From: Sphingobacteriales bacterium TSM_CSM
Lineage (GTDB): Bacteria; Bacteroidota; Bacteroidia; Chitinophagales; UBA2359
NCBI GenBank assembly: GCA_002212725.1
Contig: MTCR01000103.1
Location: 1-64,000 of the forward strand
Direction: 5' to 3'
DNA length: 64,000 nt
Part shown: positions 1 to 10,516 of the stretch, one piece after another
Numbering within the stretch: position 1 is the first letter of the stretch
Layout of the letters: every line of letters begins with the position of its first letter
Translations under genes and position numbers: made by a program
Notes under the pieces: model-generated
The model's input: the letters and a program-made list of their open reading frames with translations, nothing else
Database searches by the model: none
What the model was told of the DNA's origin: nothing

Positions 1-3000
1 GACTTAACCCCTTTAACCACCGGTAACACACAAACCACCACCTGTGCTAATGCAGGACAATACTTTACCGTACAGGTTTGTACCGGAACACAATATACTT
101 TTACCACCTGTGGCGACAATGATTTTGACACCCAGCTTACCCTGTATAATGCAGCCGGAGGCGCTGCCCTGGCATTTAACGATGACGGCGGCGGCTGTGG
201 GGTTCAATCTACCATTACATGGACCTCAACCATAACCGGAACGGTTTGGATATTGCTGGACCAGTATTTTTGTGCCAATGCATCTACCGCCTGCATGAAC
301 CTTAGTGTAACCCAAAACACGGCTTGTACCAATTTTCCGCCATGTAACGGGTTATGTCCACCCGGCGGTACCCCACCTGCAGAAGACGACTGTTTTACCG
401 CGCTCAATTTGGGAACCATGCCAACTCCGCCGGCTTGTACCGGCATAACAGGAGGGCAGGGAATACCAATTGTATATAACCTGTCTAATGTTTGCGCCAC
501 ACCATCCAATCCCTATACTTTTATGTCTAACTGTGCAGATGGTACAGATATGGCTGCGCCGGCATTGGATGTTTGGTATCAGGTAACCATTAGCGGCAGC
601 CAGCTGATTGTTACGCTTGAAGCAGGAATGAACACTCCGGCACTTGGTTTATGGCGCGATGTGGGTTTGGGATGTGCCGGTTTGCAGCCGGCAGGTTGCA
701 CTACCGGCGCGGCGGGTTATGCCAATGAAGTATTCGGGCCACTGTTTCCCGGCACCTATTATTTGCAGATAAGCGGTGGTGATTTGGGCGACCAATGTGA
801 TTTTTTACTTACCCTTCAAAACAATAATTCATGTGCCGATTGCTTAGTTGGGCAAAATCTGACTGCAACACCGCCACCCGACGGCGGCATTTACCCACCC
901 GGCACAACGGTTACCTTCTGTTATACCCTGAATGATTACAACGATGCGGCAGCAATAAACTGGATACACGGAGTAGTGCCGGTATTTGGCGATGGTTGGG
1001 ATTTGAGTACCTTAACCCCGCAACCCATTGCCAACCCTGCAGGTTGCGGAACAGGGCAAGGTGTTGGCACATGGGCTTGGTACAATAACCCGGTTACAGG
1101 GCAAAATGGCAGCAGTGCCCAAACCACTTCTGTAGGTCCCGGATTTTTTCACGAGTCCAATTTTGGATGTCCAGGAGCATGTAATCCTGCCAACCCCGGC
1201 GATAACTGGGGCGACAACCTTGGGCAGGCGGGCTGTTCCTTAGTATTTTGTTGGAACATTACTTCGCTGCCTGCCGGCGCCGCCTGTGTTGACCAGGCAA
1301 GTTTGAATGTTTTTGTAGAAACCTATGCCGACTCTGAAACCGGAAGCTGGACGATGGCCGGTTGTCAAAACGACCCCGACCTTGATTTCTATGCCACCCT
1401 CAATTGCTGTGATGTAAACGGAACAGTTACCAACAACGGGCCTTTGTGTGTAGGTGAAAATTTGCAATTAGGTGTAAACGTAACCACTCCCGGCACCAAT
1501 ATTACCTATGAGTGGAGCGGACCCGATGGTTACACTTCCACTTTGCAAAATCCGGTAATTAACAATTTGCCCATCAATTTGGGAGGATATTACAGTGTAA
1601 TAGTAACGGTTGACGGTTGCATATCTATACCGTTATTTACCTTTGTAGATTTGTATCCGCAGCCCGATGCAACGGCAAGCAACAGCGGCGCTGTATGTCC
1701 GGGAGGTAGTGTTACGCTGAGTGCGAGCAGTACTTCTGCCGGAGTAACAGGGTATAGTTGGACTGGGCCAAACGGCTATACTTCTACACAGCAGAACCCG
1801 GTAATTACGGCTACTGCAGCCAATGCCGGCACTTATTCTGTGGTATCGGTAGATGCAAATGGTTGTTCCTCTGCACCGGCTACAACCACAGTTTCTTTGT
1901 TGCCGGTGCCAAATGCAACGGCAAGCAATACAGGTCCGGTTTGTGCCGGCGGATTAGCGGTATTGAATGCCAATACCGCTACACCCGGCGTAGCCACTTA
2001 CCAATGGTCGGGTCCCAACGGTTTTACCTCTACCGACCAAAGTCCGTTTTTCAATAATGCTACTGCTGCCAATGCCGGTGTTTACACGGTTACTATTACT
2101 GTAGGCGGTTGTTCTTCAACACCCGCCACCACTACGCTGGTAGTAAACCCCATACCAACGGCAACAGCCGGCAACACCGGCCCTGCTTGTTTAGGCGGTT
2201 CTGTAACCCTGCAGGGCAGTACAACCACACCGGGAACAGCCACCTATCAATGGTCGGGTCCCAACGGATTTACCTCCTCCCAACAAAACCCGGTAATCAA
2301 TGGCATCACAGCTGCCGCTGCAGGTACTTATTCGGTAACGGTAACGGTTAATGGCTGTCCTTCAACTCCGGCAACCACTACAGTTACCATTAATTCACCA
2401 CCCAATGCAACTGCTTCTAACGATGGTCCTGCCTGTCCGGGAGATGATATTACCTTAACAGCAACCACAACCACTCCCGGAACGGCAACCTACCAATGGT
2501 CGGGGCCGGGAGGATTTAGTTCCACACAGCAGAACCCTGTTTTAACCAATGTTACCACAGCATCGGGTGGTGTATATTCGGTAACCATTACAGTAAACGG
2601 ATGTGCTTCGGCACCGGCAACAACAACGGTAACGATTAATCCTGTACCCGGTGCAACCGCGGCCAACAATGGTCCGGTTTGTTTGGGCAGCAATGTTACC
2701 CTAACTGCCAGCACAACCACGCCCGGCATAGCCACCTATGCCTGGACCGGTCCCGATGGTTTTACCTCCACCAGCGCCAACCCGGTAATAAACGGATTAA
2801 CCGCATTGCAAACCGGAACTTACAGCGTGGTGATTACAGTTAATGGCTGCGATTCGGCACCGGCAACTACCGATGTTTCTTTGCAGTCGCCCCCTGATGC
2901 CACAGCCACCAATACCGGCCCTGCCTGTTTGGGCAGTAGTGTTACACTCAACGCAGCAACTACCGTACCCGGCACCACCACTTACCTTTGGAGTGGCCCA

Positions 3001-6000
3001 AATGGTTTTTCTTCTTCGCTGCAAAACCCGGTCATCAATCCCATTACAGCAGCAGCAGCAGGCGCTTATACAGTTACTGTAACGGTAAACGGCTGCAATT
3101 CGGCGCCGGCTTCCACTACTGTAGCCATTAGCGCACAACCCAATGCAACAGCTGGTAGCAATACCCCTGTTTGCAGCGGTTCAGATATAAATTTAACTGC
3201 CTCAACAACAGCAACCGGAACTACCATCACCTATGCATGGTCTGGCCCCAATGGCTTTGCTTCTACCCAGCAAAATCCGGTTGTCAGTGCTGCAACAGCA
3301 GCTAATTCGGGCACTTACACGCTCATAGTAACAGTTGACGGATGCGCTTCCAACCCGGTAACAACCGATGTTACTGTAAATGCCCTGCCCAATGCAACGG
3401 CAGGCAATTCAGGTGCTGCCTGTTTAGGAACCAATGTAACGTTAAACGCCGGCACCACAACACCGGGAACCGCTACCTATTCATGGACAGGCCCTAACGG
3501 GTTTAATTCGGCCTTGCAAAATCCGGTTATTAATGGGGTAACCTTGGCAGCAGCAGGTACTTATACTGTTTCGGTAACTGTGGCAGGATGTACTGCAACG
3601 GCCGGTACTACAGTTACCATTAACCCGCAGCCCAACGCCACTGCCACCAACAGCGGCACCTGTGCCGGAAGTGCGCTTACACTCATCGGTTCCACCTCTA
3701 CGCCAGGCACTACCATTGTATATGCGTGGACAGGCCCTAATGGGTTTGTTTCTGCTCAACAAAGCCCGGTGATTGCTGCTTCAAGCACGTTAGATGCCGG
3801 GGTTTATACCTTAATAGTAACTGTTGACGGCTGCCCGTCGCAGGCAGTAACTACCACGGTTACCATAGATAACCCCCCTTCGGCTGTGGTAAACAGTACA
3901 CCTGCTCCGGTTTGTAATACCAGTTCCGGCGGCTCGGTACTCGATTTCAATACTTTGATAACGGGCGGTGATTTTGGCGGCAGTTGGACAGACGTTTCGG
4001 GTTCCGGCGCATCGGGAGTTTTGCCATTCCTTAATTTCAATGGCGTTGTGCCGGGTAATTATACCTTTACCTACACCACCAACAGCGCTATTCCGCCTTG
4101 TATCGAGGCGGATTACACAGTAACAGTGGTGGTTGAAGATTGTGCTTGTCCAAGTGTGGCAACAGCGCCTCCCGCACCAATCTGCAACAGTTCGGGTGTA
4201 TTAAATTTGCAGACTATTCAGCTAACTTCTGAACCGGGTGCATGGACTATTACCTCTGCTCCGCCCGGTGCAAATCCGGCTACAATCATCGGAAACATTT
4301 TAGATGCTACCAATGCCAATCCGGGAACCTATATTCTTACCTTTTCGCTTACAAATGCACCTCCGGCAGGTTGTCCTGTATCTTCGGTGCAAAGTTTGGT
4401 GGTGGGAAATGCAGTTGATGCCGGAAACGATAATAACATTGAGGTTTGTAACAGCAATCCCGCTCCGGTTGATTTAAACAGTTTGCTGAGCGGTGCAGAC
4501 CCGGGAGGCACCTGGCAGTTGGCAGTATTTAGCCCTGTACCAAACCCCGGCACCTTTGTGCCTGCAACCGGCACTTTCTTCACCAACGAACAGCCGCAGG
4601 GCAACTACACTTTTGAATACGTAGTGCCGGCAACAACGCCCTGCCCGGTTTCGGTAGCACAAATTACCGTTTCTGTGTATGCACAACCCGATGCTACCAT
4701 TACCAATCCCAATCCCACAGTTTGCAACACTACTTCAGGCGGTTCTGGCATTAACCTGAACACCTTGCTGGCGCCCGGTGCATCGGCAGGAATTTGGGTA
4801 GATGCTATAGGCAATACTGTTGCAAATCCTAATCTTGATTTTAACGGATTTACACCCGGCAGTTACGATTATTTTTATACTACTACCAATGCCATTCCGC
4901 CTTGTATCAATACCAATTTTGGCGTTACCGTAATTGTAGAAGACTGTGCCTGCCCGAGCGTGGCGTTATCAGCACCGCCGGCATTGTGCAACAATTCGGG
5001 CACTTTAAACCTCAGTACTATTCAGGTAACCACCCAGCCCGGTACATGGACATTAACCACCACGCCACCCGGCGCCACTTCGCCCGCAACCCTTACCGGA
5101 ACCACCTTTAATGCCACTGGCGCAACACCGGGTACCTATCAGGTAACCTATACCCTTGCTCCGGCACCTCCGGCCGGTTGTCCTGCTTCTGCTTCGCAAA
5201 ATATTTCGGTTGTGGCTGCTCCGAATGCCGGAACCGGCGGAACTGCCACTGTTTGTAATACGCAAACTACGCCGGTTATTCTCAGCGATTTGCTTACCGG
5301 CGCAAGCGGAGGAGGAACCTGGGCGCTTACAGGCGGCACTGCCAATGCGGGAGCATTTAATGCTGCAACCGGACAGTTTAACCCTAACGGACACCCGCCC
5401 GTAACGCTTAACTTTACCTATACCCTTACCGGCACAACTCCTTGCCCCAATGCCACCACATCAGTTACAGTAAATGTAACGGCAGCGCCAAATGCCGGAA
5501 CTTCGGGAACCTTGGATATTTGCAATACGGAAACCAACCTCATTCAACTTTCCGATATCATAACCGGTGAAGATGCAACGGGCGCCTGGGCGCTTACATC
5601 GGGCGTAGCTACTCCCGGCGCATTCAATGCTGCAACCGGCACCTTTAATCCAAATGGTCATCCATCGGCAACCTTAGTGTTTACCTATACCGTACCTGCG
5701 GCAGGAGCCTGTGCGGCAAGTACTTCTACCGCAACTATAAACGTTTTTGCGGCTGCTTTAGCCGGCACCGGCAGCACACAGTCAGTTTGTAACAGCCAGA
5801 TTACCCTTATAGATTTGTCTGGCGGGCTTACCGGCGAGAGTGGGGGCGGAACTTGGTCGGTTACCGGCGGAACCCCCGATGCGGGCGCATTTGATGCAGC
5901 ATCGGCAACCTTTGCACCCAACGGACATACACCGGGTTCATACACTTTCACCTATACACAGGCAGCATCGGGCACTTGCCCTGCCTCAACGGCAACAGTT

Positions 6001-9000
6001 CAAATTCAAGTAGTAGACCAGCCAGCAGCTACAGTAATTCCAAATGCCAATATCTGCAATTTGAGCGCTGATGGTTCTGTTCTTGATTTGAGCGCACTTG
6101 TTACGGGTGGCAATACCAGCGGAACATGGTCGGAGGTTACTGCAAGCGGCGTAAGTCTTGCAAATCCGGCATCGGTAGATTTTAACGGTGTTGCTGCAGG
6201 AACTTATACCTTTACCTATAACCTGCCGGCAGTAGTGCCCTGCACTAACCCGGCTTATGCGGTAAATGTACTGGTACAGGATTGCAGTTGCCCAAGCGTA
6301 GCCATAACCACCCCTGCCGGACTGTGCAATGATTTGGGAACACTTGACCTAACTACATTGGAGCTAACCCCCGAAGATGGCGATTGGACTATTACCTCTA
6401 CGCCTGCCGGCACAAATCCGGCGTTTTTGGTAGGGCCAACCGTGAATGCCATAGGAGCAGATGCCGGTGTTTACACCATCACCTTTACCCTTGCCACGCC
6501 GCCACCTGCCGGTTGCTTACCTTCTGCAAGCGAAAATTTACAGGTTAGCGATGCCGCCAATGCCGGTAACGGCACCGATTTGCAGGTTTGCAATAACAGC
6601 ACAACGCCGGTTACATTGTCGGCACAACTTTCGGGTGCCGATGCCGGCGGAGCATGGTCGGTAACGGCAGGAACGCCCGATGCAGGGGCATTTATTGCCG
6701 CCACCGGAACATTTAATCCCGATGGACATACGCCCGGCGATATTACCTTTGCCTATACGGTAAATGCGGCAGCACCCTGCACACCCGATGTGGAAACCGT
6801 AACCATATCGGTTATAGATGCAGTTAGCGCGGGTATCGGTGGTAATATAAGCCTGTGTAACAGTGAACCAACCATACTCGATTTGTTTGGACTTTTAGGG
6901 GGAGCAACTTCGGGCGGCACCTGGACAGCTACCGGCGGAACGCCCGATGCGGGAGCATTTAACGCCGCCACCGGCACCTTTAACCCCAACGGACACTCCC
7001 CCGGCGTGTTTACCTTTACATATTCGGTAACCGGCAACGGTCCCTGCATTAATGACAGCGAAGATGTGGTAATTACCATCAACAATGCCCTGAATGCCGG
7101 ATTTGATACCACGGTTGATATTTGCAATGACACTGCAACCCCTTTAACCCTCTTATCGCAACTGACCGGTGCTGATGCCGGCGGCATTTGGACTGTATCG
7201 GCTTCCAGCCCCGACAACCCCGGTGCCGGCTCCTTTAATGCCGCAACAGGAGTGTTTAACCCTGCAGGGCAGCCTACAGGAACCTATGTTTTCACCTATT
7301 CGCAACCTGCCGTGGGTGATTGCGATGCCGTTTCGGCAAATGTAACCGTAAATATTACCGATGCACCTGCAGCAACCGTAACGCCCGGCGGCACCACCTG
7401 CAACAGTGCCGCAGATGGTTCTGTGTTAAACCTTTCGGGGTTGGTAACTGCGGGCATTACTACCGGAACGTGGGAGGATACCGATGGTACCGGTGTTGAT
7501 TTAACTAATCCGTCAGCCGTTGATTTTGATGGCATTGCCCCCGGCACCTATACATTTACCTATACCATTGGCGGCAGCGGTACCTGCCCGCAGGTAAGTT
7601 ATACTGCCGAAATAGTGGTGGAAGATTGCAGTTGCCCCAGTGTAGCTACCATACCTCCGGTGGCGGCATTATGTAACTCTTCGGCGCTGCTTGATTTGGC
7701 AACCCTTCAAATTACCACACAACCCGGCACATGGAGCATTACTGCAACTCCACCCGGTGCAACTGCTCCTGCCACTATAGCAACCGGTACTACTAATTTT
7801 GACGCTACAGGCGCAACACCCGGCAACTACACCGTAACCTTTACCCTTACCACACCGCCACCCGCCGGATGCCCGCCTGCTTCTTCGCAAAACATTACGG
7901 TAAATGGTGCCGTAATTGTAGGTACAGGCGGTAGCACCGATGTTTGCAATGATGCCGCAACCACTGTTGACCTTAACGGGTTGCTTACCGGAGCAAACCC
8001 CGGTGGCACCTGGACGGTACTTTCGGGCGGGCCAAACCCGGCGGCGGTAAACCTTGCAGCAGGCACGTTTAATACCAATGCCCATCCGGCAGGTACTTAC
8101 CAGTTTCAATATACCATTACCGGCAGCGGTACAGGTGCTTGTGCAACCGATTTTGCATCGGTTACCGTAAACGTTTCGGCTGCTTTAACAGCTACGGTTA
8201 CTCCATCGGCAAATGTATGCAACACAACAGCCGATGGTTCGGTGCTTAATTTCAACTCCTTTATTACATCGGGTTCAACCCTGGGTGTATGGCAAGATAC
8301 CGGTGGAAGCGGAGTTAGTCTTGCCAATCTTGCAGCAGTAGATTTTAATGGTGTGGCAGCCGGCAATTACGTGTTTACCTATACCTTAGATTCTGCCGCT
8401 CCCTGTGCCGACTCTGCCCCAACCATTACTGTTACTGTTGAGGATTGCAGTTGTCCGAGCGTAGCCATTTCTGCGCCTGCCGATTTGTGCAATGATGCCG
8501 GCACCCTCGACCTTTCAACATTGCAAGTAACTACAGAAGCAGGAACCTGGACCATTACCAATGTACCTGTAGGTGCCAACCCGGCCACATTAACCGGAAC
8601 TCTGTTTAATGCTGCAGGCTCTGATGCGGGTGATTATGAAATAACCTTTACCCTGAATACTGCGCCACCTGCCGGTTGTCCGGCTTCATCGGTACAAACA
8701 ATTACGGTGTTTCATTCGGGTACAGCCGGCACAGGCTCTTCCGATAATGTGTGTAATGCAGCGGGCAGCCCTGATATTGACCTGGCCACCCTGCTTAGCA
8801 ATGCCGATTTGGCGGGAACATGGGCGGTAAATGCCACAAGCCCGCAAACTCCGCAGGGAGCAGCCTTTAATGCCGGCGCCGGAACTTTTAATCCCGACGC
8901 ACAAACACCCGGCACTTATGAGTTTAGTTACACCATCAGTAACCAGTCACCTTGTGTTAACAGTACGGCTGTAGTTACCATTGTGGTGGAAGATTGTAAT

Positions 9001-10050
9001 TGTATTGACCCGCCTGCGCCTGTTGCGGTAACAGCACTGGTTGAAGTTTGCGAGGGAGAGGTAAACACCACGGCTTTTGAGGTTACCACCGCTCCCAATA
9101 CAACGGTAAATTGGTACGATGCGCCAACAGGCGGAAACCTGCTTGCCACCGATGCACTGACCTATCTTGCCACCACTGCCGGAACCTATTATGCCGAAGC
9201 AGTTAACAACCCCGATGACGGTTGTGCCAGTAACCGAATTGAATTTACCTTAACCGAAAATACCATACCGGTAGCGGACTTTACTGCTCCGGCAGCAACT
9301 TGTACCGGCACAGCATTAAGCATATCTTTTACCGGTTCGGCAGGCGCCGGAGCTACCTATAACTGGGATTTTGGAACCGCAGGTACCCAAACCGGCGCAG
9401 GGCCGCACACTGTTACATGGAATGCAGCCGGCACACAAACCATTACCCTTGTTGTAAGCAATAACGGTTGCGACAATATAGCTACGGCCGATATTCTTGT
9501 TTCGGGTGTTACTGCCACAGCCAGCGCCAGTCCGGTTTCGGCCGGGTTGGGTGATACCATAACCCTTGCGGCAACCGGCGTTTCAGCTTCGGGAGGGCAA
9601 TTAACCTATGCGTGGTCAGCCGGAACCGGCACACTGAGTTGTACTGACTGTCCCAATCCGGTTACAGTGATGGAAGGCAGTTCCACCTATACCGTAACCA
9701 TTACAGATGATGCAGGTTGCTCAGACGTGGCAACCGCAGATGTTGCCCTTATAACCGAGCCACCGGTGGAAAATACAGTGCTCATACCCAACGCGTTTTC
9801 GCCCAACGGCGACAATGTGAATGATGTTTTCAGGCTTTCGGGTCTAAATGTGCAGGAGTTTGAACTGATTGTTCATAACCGATGGGGAATTCAGGTATAT
9901 TCTATTGCTTCTACAAATTTAGCCGAAGGTTGGGACGGAACCTATAAGGGCAAAGACCAGGAAGTTGGCGTTTACGGTTACTGGGCCGTTGTTACATTTA
10001 CCGACGGTGAAGAGAAGATGTTTAAAGGCAATGTAACTCTGGTACGGTAA
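1..10050 (+). CDS. Giant repeat-rich surface adhesin, T9SS type B (CHU_C) end, 5' partial
   Basis: The reading frame is open from the first base, so the N-terminus and signal peptide lie outside the window; at least 3349 residues are visible. The order is: PPC-like and Cys-rich beta domains (to about 1400), ten Ig-like repeats (about 1412-3880), a long array of Cys-Asn-marked modules (about 3880-8989), an Ig-like T9SS-type domain, a PKD domain (about 9270-9510), another beta domain, and a CHU_C-type C-terminus from about 9781 that begins IPNAFSPNGDNVNDVF and has the HNRWG and GWDGTYKG motifs. In known family members this last domain directs T9SS export and surface attachment (type B sorting). 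No catalytic domain was seen. The protein is probably an extracellular adhesin or matrix component; its ligand is unknown. A strong terminator follows directly. Confidence 0.93.
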   Translation, partial: DLTPLTTGNTQTTTCANAGQYFTVQVCTGTQYTFTTCGDNDFDTQLTLYNAAGGAALAFNDDGGGCGVQSTITWTSTITGTVWILLDQYFCANASTACMNLSVTQNTACTNFPPCNGLCPPGGTPPAEDDCFTALNLGTMPTPPACTGITGGQGIPIVYNLSNVCATPSNPYTFMSNCADGTDMAAPALDVWYQVTISGSQLIVTLEAGMNTPALGLWRDVGLGCAGLQPAGCTTGAAGYANEVFGPLFPGTYYLQISGGDLGDQCDFLLTLQNNNSCADCLVGQNLTATPPPDGGIYPPGTTVTFCYTLNDYNDAAAINWIHGVVPVFGDGWDLSTLTPQPIANPAGCGTGQGVGTWAWYNNPVTGQNGSSAQTTSVGPGFFHESNFGCPGACNPANPGDNWGDNLGQAGCSLVFCWNITSLPAGAACVDQASLNVFVETYADSETGSWTMAGCQNDPDLDFYATLNCCDVNGTVTNNGPLCVGENLQLGVNVTTPGTNITYEWSGPDGYTSTLQNPVINNLPINLGGYYSVIVTVDGCISIPLFTFVDLYPQPDATASNSGAVCPGGSVTLSASSTSAGVTGYSWTGPNGYTSTQQNPVITATAANAGTYSVVSVDANGCSSAPATTTVSLLPVPNATASNTGPVCAGGLAVLNANTATPGVATYQWSGPNGFTSTDQSPFFNNATAANAGVYTVTITVGGCSSTPATTTLVVNPIPTATAGNTGPACLGGSVTLQGSTTTPGTATYQWSGPNGFTSSQQNPVINGITAAAAGTYSVTVTVNGCPSTPATTTVTINSPPNATASNDGPACPGDDITLTATTTTPGTATYQWSGPGGFSSTQQNPVLTNVTTASGGVYSVTITVNGCASAPATTTVTINPVPGATAANNGPVCLGSNVTLTASTTTPGIATYAWTGPDGFTSTSANPVINGLTALQTGTYSVVITVNGCDSAPATTDVSLQSPPDATATNTGPACLGSSVTLNAATTVPGTTTYLWSGPNGFSSSLQNPVINPITAAAAGAYTVTVTVNGCNSAPASTTVAISAQPNATAGSNTPVCSGSDINLTASTTATGTTITYAWSGPNGFASTQQNPVVSAATAANSGTYTLIVTVDGCASNPVTTDVTVNALPNATAGNSGAACLGTNVTLNAGTTTPGTATYSWTGPNGFNSALQNPVINGVTLAAAGTYTVSVTVAGCTATAGTTVTINPQPNATATNSGTCAGSALTLIGSTSTPGTTIVYAWTGPNGFVSAQQSPVIAASSTLDAGVYTLIVTVDGCPSQAVTTTVTIDNPPSAVVNSTPAPVCNTSSGGSVLDFNTLITGGDFGGSWTDVSGSGASGVLPFLNFNGVVPGNYTFTYTTNSAIPPCIEADYTVTVVVEDCACPSVATAPPAPICNSSGVLNLQTIQLTSEPGAWTITSAPPGANPATIIGNILDATNANPGTYILTFSLTNAPPAGCPVSSVQSLVVGNAVDAGNDNNIEVCNSNPAPVDLNSLLSGADPGGTWQLAVFSPVPNPGTFVPATGTFFTNEQPQGNYTFEYVVPATTPCPVSVAQITVSVYAQPDATITNPNPTVCNTTSGGSGINLNTLLAPGASAGIWVDAIGNTVANPNLDFNGFTPGSYDYFYTTTNAIPPCINTNFGVTVIVEDCACPSVALSAPPALCNNSGTLNLSTIQVTTQPGTWTLTTTPPGATSPATLTGTTFNATGATPGTYQVTYTLAPAPPAGCPASASQNISVVAAPNAGTGGTATVCNTQTTPVILSDLLTGASGGGTWALTGGTANAGAFNAATGQFNPNGHPPVTLNFTYTLTGTTPCPNATTSVTVNVTAAPNAGTSGTLDICNTETNLIQLSDIITGEDATGAWALTSGVATPGAFNAATGTFNPNGHPSATLVFTYTVPAAGACAASTSTATINVFAAALAGTGSTQSVCNSQITLIDLSGGLTGESGGGTWSVTGGTPDAGAFDAASATFAPNGHTPGSYTFTYTQAASGTCPASTATVQIQVVDQPAATVIPNANICNLSADGSVLDLSALVTGGNTSGTWSEVTASGVSLANPASVDFNGVAAGTYTFTYNLPAVVPCTNPAYAVNVLVQDCSCPSVAITTPAGLCNDLGTLDLTTLELTPEDGDWTITSTPAGTNPAFLVGPTVNAIGADAGVYTITFTLATPPPAGCLPSASENLQVSDAANAGNGTDLQVCNNSTTPVTLSAQLSGADAGGAWSVTAGTPDAGAFIAATGTFNPDGHTPGDITFAYTVNAAAPCTPDVETVTISVIDAVSAGIGGNISLCNSEPTILDLFGLLGGATSGGTWTATGGTPDAGAFNAATGTFNPNGHSPGVFTFTYSVTGNGPCINDSEDVVITINNALNAGFDTTVDICNDTATPLTLLSQLTGADAGGIWTVSASSPDNPGAGSFNAATGVFNPAGQPTGTYVFTYSQPAVGDCDAVSANVTVNITDAPAATVTPGGTTCNSAADGSVLNLSGLVTAGITTGTWEDTDGTGVDLTNPSAVDFDGIAPGTYTFTYTIGGSGTCPQVSYTAEIVVEDCSCPSVATIPPVAALCNSSALLDLATLQITTQPGTWSITATPPGATAPATIATGTTNFDATGATPGNYTVTFTLTTPPPAGCPPASSQNITVNGAVIVGTGGSTDVCNDAATTVDLNGLLTGANPGGTWTVLSGGPNPAAVNLAAGTFNTNAHPAGTYQFQYTITGSGTGACATDFASVTVNVSAALTATVTPSANVCNTTADGSVLNFNSFITSGSTLGVWQDTGGSGVSLANLAAVDFNGVAAGNYVFTYTLDSAAPCADSAPTITVTVEDCSCPSVAISAPADLCNDAGTLDLSTLQVTTEAGTWTITNVPVGANPATLTGTLFNAAGSDAGDYEITFTLNTAPPAGCPASSVQTITVFHSGTAGTGSSDNVCNAAGSPDIDLATLLSNADLAGTWAVNATSPQTPQGAAFNAGAGTFNPDAQTPGTYEFSYTISNQSPCVNSTAVVTIVVEDCNCIDPPAPVAVTALVEVCEGEVNTTAFEVTTAPNTTVNWYDAPTGGNLLATDALTYLATTAGTYYAEAVNNPDDGCASNRIEFTLTENTIPVADFTAPAATCTGTALSISFTGSAGAGATYNWDFGTAGTQTGAGPHTVTWNAAGTQTITLVVSNNGCDNIATADILVSGVTATASASPVSAGLGDTITLAATGVSASGGQLTYAWSAGTGTLSCTDCPNPVTVMEGSSTYTVTITDDAGCSDVATADVALITEPPVENTVLIPNAFSPNGDNVNDVFRLSGLNVQEFELIVHNRWGIQVYSIASTNLAEGWDGTYKGKDQEVGVYGYWAVVTFTDGEEKMFKGNVTLVR
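1412..3880 (+). repeat. Ten tandem Ig-like repeats, about 246 nt each
   Basis: Ten consecutive copies of an approximately 82-residue unit lie in the adhesin. Each copy opens with a version of P-x-A-T-A-x-N-x-G-P-x-C-x-G, has the core Y-x-W-(S/T)-G-P-(N/D)-G-(F/Y), and closes with G-x-Y-(S/T)-V-x-(I/V)-T-V-x-G-C. Paired cysteines near the start and end of each unit could form one disulfide per repeat. The copies are divergent at the nucleotide level, so this is an old array rather than a recent expansion. Confidence 0.85.
3880..8989 (+). repeat. Higher-order array of about 19 Cys-Asn modules
   Basis: About 19 modules, each with a (V/I/L)-C-N start and a G-x-W core, are grouped into super-blocks. 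The super-blocks are delimited by E-D-C-(A/S)-C-P-S-V or a close variant, whose codons start at 4135, 4939, 6277, 7621 and 8440; a last degenerate copy (EDCNCI) is at 8989. The spacings are 804, 1338, 1344, 819 and 549 nt, close to 3, 5, 5, 3 and 2 multiples of a unit of about 268 nt. Confidence 0.8.
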
Positions 10051-10062
10051 AATGTAAAACCG

Positions 10063-10099
10063 ACACAAAGCCGCAGCAACTCCTGCTGCGGTTTTGTGT
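10063..10099 (+). terminator. Strong hairpin terminator after the adhesin
   Basis: A 16-bp stem with one G-T wobble (10063-10078 pairing with 10084-10099) surrounds a 5-nt loop. It starts 12 nt after the adhesin stop. The right arm contains TTTTGTGTT. It separates the adhesin from the following small gene. Confidence 0.85.
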
Positions 10100-10116
10100 T
10101 TAAAATGGAGTTTGTA

Positions 10117-10470
10117 ATGACAATAGATGAATTACGGACAATTTGCACGTCTTTTCCTTCGGTTACGGAAGAAGTAAAGTGGGGGCACGACCTGTGCTTT
10201 TGTATAGCCGGCAAAATGTTTGTAGTGGCAGATATTTATGCGCTGCCGTTTCCGGTATCGTTTAAAGTTCCGGCAGAGGAATTTGAGGTATTGCTGGAAA
10301 AGCCCGGTTTTGAGCCTGCTCCATATCTTGCCCGCCATTGTTGGATCAGGGTTAAAGATTTGAACCGCTTAGATGAAGCAGAATGCCGGTTTTATGCGCA
10401 TCAATCTTACCGGCTTGTAGCAGAAAAATTACCTGCCAAAATCAGGAAAACACTGCAGATTGAATGGTAG
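10117..10470 (+). CDS. MmcQ/YjbR family protein
   Basis: This is a 117-residue cytosolic protein. MTIDELRTIC, the TSFPSVTEEVKWG region, the CFCIAGKMFVVAD strand, and the C-terminal LV-x-x-L-P region match the MmcQ/YjbR (CyaY-like fold) family. Proteins of this family are small, often annotated as DNA-binding, and have no firmly established function. The ATG at 10117 was chosen because a longer GTG start (10096) would lie inside the adhesin terminator stem, and because GGAG at 10107-10110 sits 6 nt before it. An ATG at 10105 is also possible. It is convergent with the next gene. Confidence 0.8.
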   Translation: MTIDELRTICTSFPSVTEEVKWGHDLCFCIAGKMFVVADIYALPFPVSFKVPAEEFEVLLEKPGFEPAPYLARHCWIRVKDLNRLDEAECRFYAHQSYRLVAEKLPAKIRKTLQIEW

Positions 10471-10516
10471 ACCTGCCTGTTGGCGGCAGTAAGGTAAGGT
10501 GAGTATTTCTTCGGGG

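Noticed and set aside
936-9560. Many long open frames on the minus strand and in other frames across the adhesin
   Set aside because: They follow the repeat period of the adhesin and have low-complexity Cys/Gly/Ser-rich translations without family motifs; they are shadows of the real gene.
10096-10116. GTG start for the YjbR-like gene
   Set aside because: It lies inside the right arm of the adhesin terminator; the ATG at 10117 fits the family start and has GGAG 6 nt upstream.
10471-10516. Short hairpin between convergent genes as a terminator
   Set aside because: The stem is only about 5 bp with no clear T-run.
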